From Trichobilharzia szidati (taxonomy: Eukaryota; Platyhelminthes; Trematoda; Strigeidida; Schistosomatidae), in the NCBI GenBank assembly GCA_944472155.2, contig OX235273.1:36367204-36431203 (forward strand): a stretch of DNA of 64,000 bases. Direction: 5' to 3'. The notes under the pieces were generated by a model. The model made no database searches, was not told the DNA's origin, and saw only the letters and a list, made by a program, of their open reading frames with translations. Both the position numbers and the translations under genes were made by a program. The first letter of the stretch is position 1; every line of letters begins with the position of its first letter. Shown here piece by piece: positions 62,457-64,000 of this stretch.

Positions 62457-62634
62457 TGGGCCGTGTTGAGAGATAGAGTGAGCGTTCATTTGACGAGCTC
62501 TCATTCTTCGTAAAAATAAGACCAACTAGAATCAGTTAGGTTGTGATCATCAGTTGAGATGAGACAATAGTCATCAACTGGAGGAGACCAATCTATGGAT
62601 TCAGAAAACCAACTCAATTTTACCACTGTATTTA

Positions 62635-63173
62635 CTATGCAAGGAATACGCTGATAGATTTGCTTACTCCGTGGATAAATATCGTGTAGGCATTGCCACA
62701 TCCACTCACACGATGCATGTGATCCAGCATCATTCGATGAACATACATCTGAGGATGCAGGTGATAATGTGTGATATGATGTTCGGTGGCGAGATCACCC
62801 CTCTCTCGTGACAACACACACATCTCAGTCAACTTCTCCTCCAACATCCTCTCCACATTCACAGCCATCTCCACAATCCTCGTCATTTCATCGCGTGTGT
62901 CCCTCGGATGAGTGTTGGTGACGAGTGGTCGGATCTCTGTGACAGTGTATTTGCCACCACGAGTTGTCTGCCAGTCAATCAGATTCTGACCAATGGCTCG
63001 ATGACGACGAGCACAGAGCTGGAAGAATGTGTGGAATCCTGGCATGTGGAGATCGTGTGCACTGAGTTGCACTGAGCAGCCAACAAGTCATATGTGATTG
63101 TCGCTGACTGTGTCACATTGATGATCTCATTCAGTTTATTCTCATACTCCTTCGGATATTTCGAGTTCATCAT
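62635..63173 (-). pseudogene. Ferritin-like gene, frameshifted copy C
   Basis: Starts at 63173 like copy A (M-M-N-S-K-Y-P-K-E). A five-base insertion after the A-A-Q-C-N codons (near 63060) shifts the frame; the rest continues in another frame (62635-63072, F-H-T-F-F to M-H-R-V-S-G-C-G). About 410 bases, including the A-type C-terminal tail, are deleted, so the end differs. TATA box at 63260-63267. Confidence 0.6.
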
Positions 63174-63269
63174 GACTGAGTGGATGACTGACTGGCTGAC
63201 TCGTTGATTGATTGATTGACTGGCAGGCAGTCTGTTGACTTATCAAACATGCACTACGCCTTTTATATT

Positions 63270-64000
63270 GTGTGCATCAATCGAGGGTTGACTCATTCCA
63301 CTTTCTCATTGGTCGACTCTTCATCATTTTCACTATTATTATTATTATTATTACTCTCATCGTTGACTTGACAATAGAGATTCATTTATGATAGTGTTGT
63401 TGTCTCATTTCGATTCACATGATCAGGTCATGAACTTCGGTTCATGAGAATTGTTGTTATTACTTGAGTCATGATTTCCTATAATGTATGTTGTTGCTTT
63501 TGCTGTTAGTTTTGAATATGTTGATATTGAGTGATTGCTGCACGTATTCCTGATCCTGTAATTTAGTGGAAATAATAATGCACTTGTGATCTTTCTTCGG
63601 AATATTTAGTTGTCTATTTTAGGGTTGCTGTTTGTTATTTCATGATCGCCGGTTATCGAGTATAATCAAATGTATGCATGTAGCTCGATCTCGGATTCAA
63701 TTGTTTATGTGATTGTGGAGTTTTATGCTAAGGACTCCTATGCATTATCATGAATAGCTTGAGTTCTAACGTCTTTGTTGGTATTGGTTATCTAATTTAT
63801 TCACCACTTTCATACAGTGGAATTCACGTTCTATTTAGTTGCAATCCATTTTCGAATGTGTCAGCTGCCCTACCAGGAAGACAAGGAGTTTTGGATTCTT
63901 CCATCCACCACGGTAATTCAGTTGATATTGCTGAGACACTTCGAGTTAGTATAGAACACCTCTGAAGTGTACCTTCATTTTGAATCATTGTGTATGGGAT
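63270..64000. other. End of window, copy C downstream region
   Basis: Colinear with 22400-22989 joined to 23919-24110 of A. A 71-codon ATG frame (63750-63965) spans the junction and ends in S-I-E-H-L; it is split in A. No recognised gene. Confidence 0.3.

Noticed and set aside
1..64000. CRISPR arrays, operons, bacterial promoters or phage genes
   Set aside because: Everything points to a eukaryotic nuclear genome; no regular spaced repeats or prokaryotic gene packing are present.

Overview
This window looks like nuclear DNA of a blood fluke (Schistosoma or a close trematode relative). It is AT-rich and eukaryotic, with split genes, short introns, TATA boxes and poly(A) signals. The transposon fossils are the families typical of schistosomes: an RTE-type LINE of the SR2 kind, Penelope-like elements with YVDD reverse transcriptase and GIY-YIG endonuclease, and Gypsy LTR elements. 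The decisive feature is a family of micro-exon genes (MEGs): secreted-protein genes built from many tiny exons that all split codons after the first base. The species cannot be fixed from sequence alone.

Layout. The window is an array of copies of one long unit in alternating orientation. Copy Z (-) occupies about 1-1445 and copy A (+) about 2932-24110. Copy B (-) runs from about 46258 down to 32110, and copy C (+) from about 48548 to the window end. Z/A and B/C are head-to-head palindromes whose centres (about 1445-2932 and 46258-48548) hold remnants of a Penelope-like element. A and B face each other tail-to-tail across a unique stretch (about 24.1-32.1 kb) with a degenerate Penelope-like element and a decayed RTE LINE.

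Each full unit starts with a TATA box and a MEG whose coding parts I could assemble into 13 exons (645 nt, 214 codons plus stop in A and B). Further along are a second small secreted-protein gene (A and C; truncated in B), an old Gypsy integrase fossil, and a younger Gypsy insertion at the same site in all three units. That insertion is near full length in A, internally deleted in B and a solo LTR in C. In A and C these are followed by a short unidentified ORF, a Cys-rich exon-like segment behind a TATA box, and a minus-strand, intron-free, ferritin-like gene that has lost most ferroxidase ligands.

The main biological signal is that the micro-exons differ between copies far more than the introns beside them, and almost every exon difference changes an amino acid. 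This suggests a secreted protein family diversifying under positive selection inside a palindromic amplicon. Near the B/C centre the arms are almost identical (gene-conversion-like); further out they differ strongly. All splice sites were read by eye and no transcript evidence was available. Difference counts are manual and cover only the segments named.
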